From: Candidatus Hydrogenedentota bacterium
GTDB lineage: Bacteria; Hydrogenedentota; Hydrogenedentia; Hydrogenedentales; JAEUWI01
Length of the DNA stretch: 6,374 nucleotides
Direction: 5' to 3'
Assembly: GCA_030430835.1 (NCBI GenBank)
Contig: JAUIKJ010000177.1
Span: forward strand, 1 to 6,374
The notes beneath the pieces were generated by a model that did no database searches, was not told the origin of the DNA, and saw only the letters and a program-made list of their open reading frames with translations. Position 1 is the first letter of the stretch. Every line of letters begins with the position of its first letter. Below are positions 6,300 to 6,374 of this stretch, piece after piece. The position numbers and the translations under genes are program-made.

Positions 6300-6335
6300 A
6301 AAAACAAAAAAGGCCCCTTATCGAAAGGAGCCTTT
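6300..6335 (-). terminator. Rho-independent terminator of the upstream minus-strand gene
   Basis: Arms 6309-6319 and 6325-6335 pair as AAAGGC/GCCTTT and CCTT/AAGG with a single C-A mismatch and a five-base loop. On the minus strand the hairpin is followed by TTTTTTGTTTTT (6311-6300), a classic U-tract. It stands 25 bases after a TAA at 6361-6363, so it ends the transcript of the gene entering from the right edge. Confidence 0.85.
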
Positions 6336-6360
6336 GGTAGTGCACGAAAACAGATGCCTG

Positions 6361-6374
6361 TTAACGTAGCTTCG
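6361..6374 (-). CDS. Possible 3' end of pheT (phenylalanyl-tRNA synthetase beta), partial
   Basis: The minus strand at the edge reads xCG-AAG-CTA-CGT-TAA, giving (A/S/T/P)-K-L-R-stop. Many bacterial PheT proteins end in a similar -LR, and pheT is the usual gene just upstream of ihfA in gammaproteobacteria. The stop is followed at a fitting distance by the terminator. Only four codons are visible, so this rests mainly on gene order. Confidence 0.25.

Overview
The window reads as a piece of a high-GC (about 65-70% in the lines I hand-counted) Gram-negative bacterial genome. Near position 5957 it is joined to about 400 bases of clearly lower GC (about 45%) that look gammaproteobacterial. An RND efflux pump shows that the main part comes from an organism with an outer membrane. 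The phylum cannot be fixed from the sequence alone. The abrupt change of composition in the middle of an ORF makes me suspect a chimeric contig or amplification chimera, not a natural locus.

Layout, left to right. Bases 1-98 are a tandem array of 14 heptamers in two homogeneous blocks (CCAGACC x8, then CTAAACC x5, plus one degenerate unit). The second block is identical to the plant-type telomere heptamer. Bases 154-1539 (+) encode a FAD-dependent amine/amino-acid oxidoreductase of the DAO/PuuB type. Seven bases after its stop it meets, tail to tail, a 1040-residue RND efflux permease (4669-1547, minus). Upstream of the pump lies a 349-residue membrane-anchored TPR-like protein (5828-4779, minus). 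Two bases upstream of that is the last piece of an ABC-2 type transporter permease (5956-5831, minus). The permease tail and the TPR-like gene were presumably one operon with an ABC ATPase that is not in the window.

The permease tail is fused in frame to the first 57 residues of an integration host factor alpha subunit (6127-5957, minus). That fragment has its own strong ribosome binding site, a structured leader, a plausible promoter, and an upstream Rho-independent terminator that closes a further minus-strand gene at the window edge. The few visible codons of that gene fit the end of pheT, the usual neighbour of ihfA. The fusion protein lacks the DNA-binding arm of IHF and most of the permease, so it is unlikely to be functional.

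The three complete genes do not form an obvious pathway: an oxidoreductase, an RND pump lacking its adaptor and outer-membrane partners in this window, and a TPR-like protein from an ABC-exporter operon. I see no convincing new defence or metabolic system. The observations most worth checking are the IHF/permease junction, the two-block heptamer array and the uncharacterised TPR-like protein.
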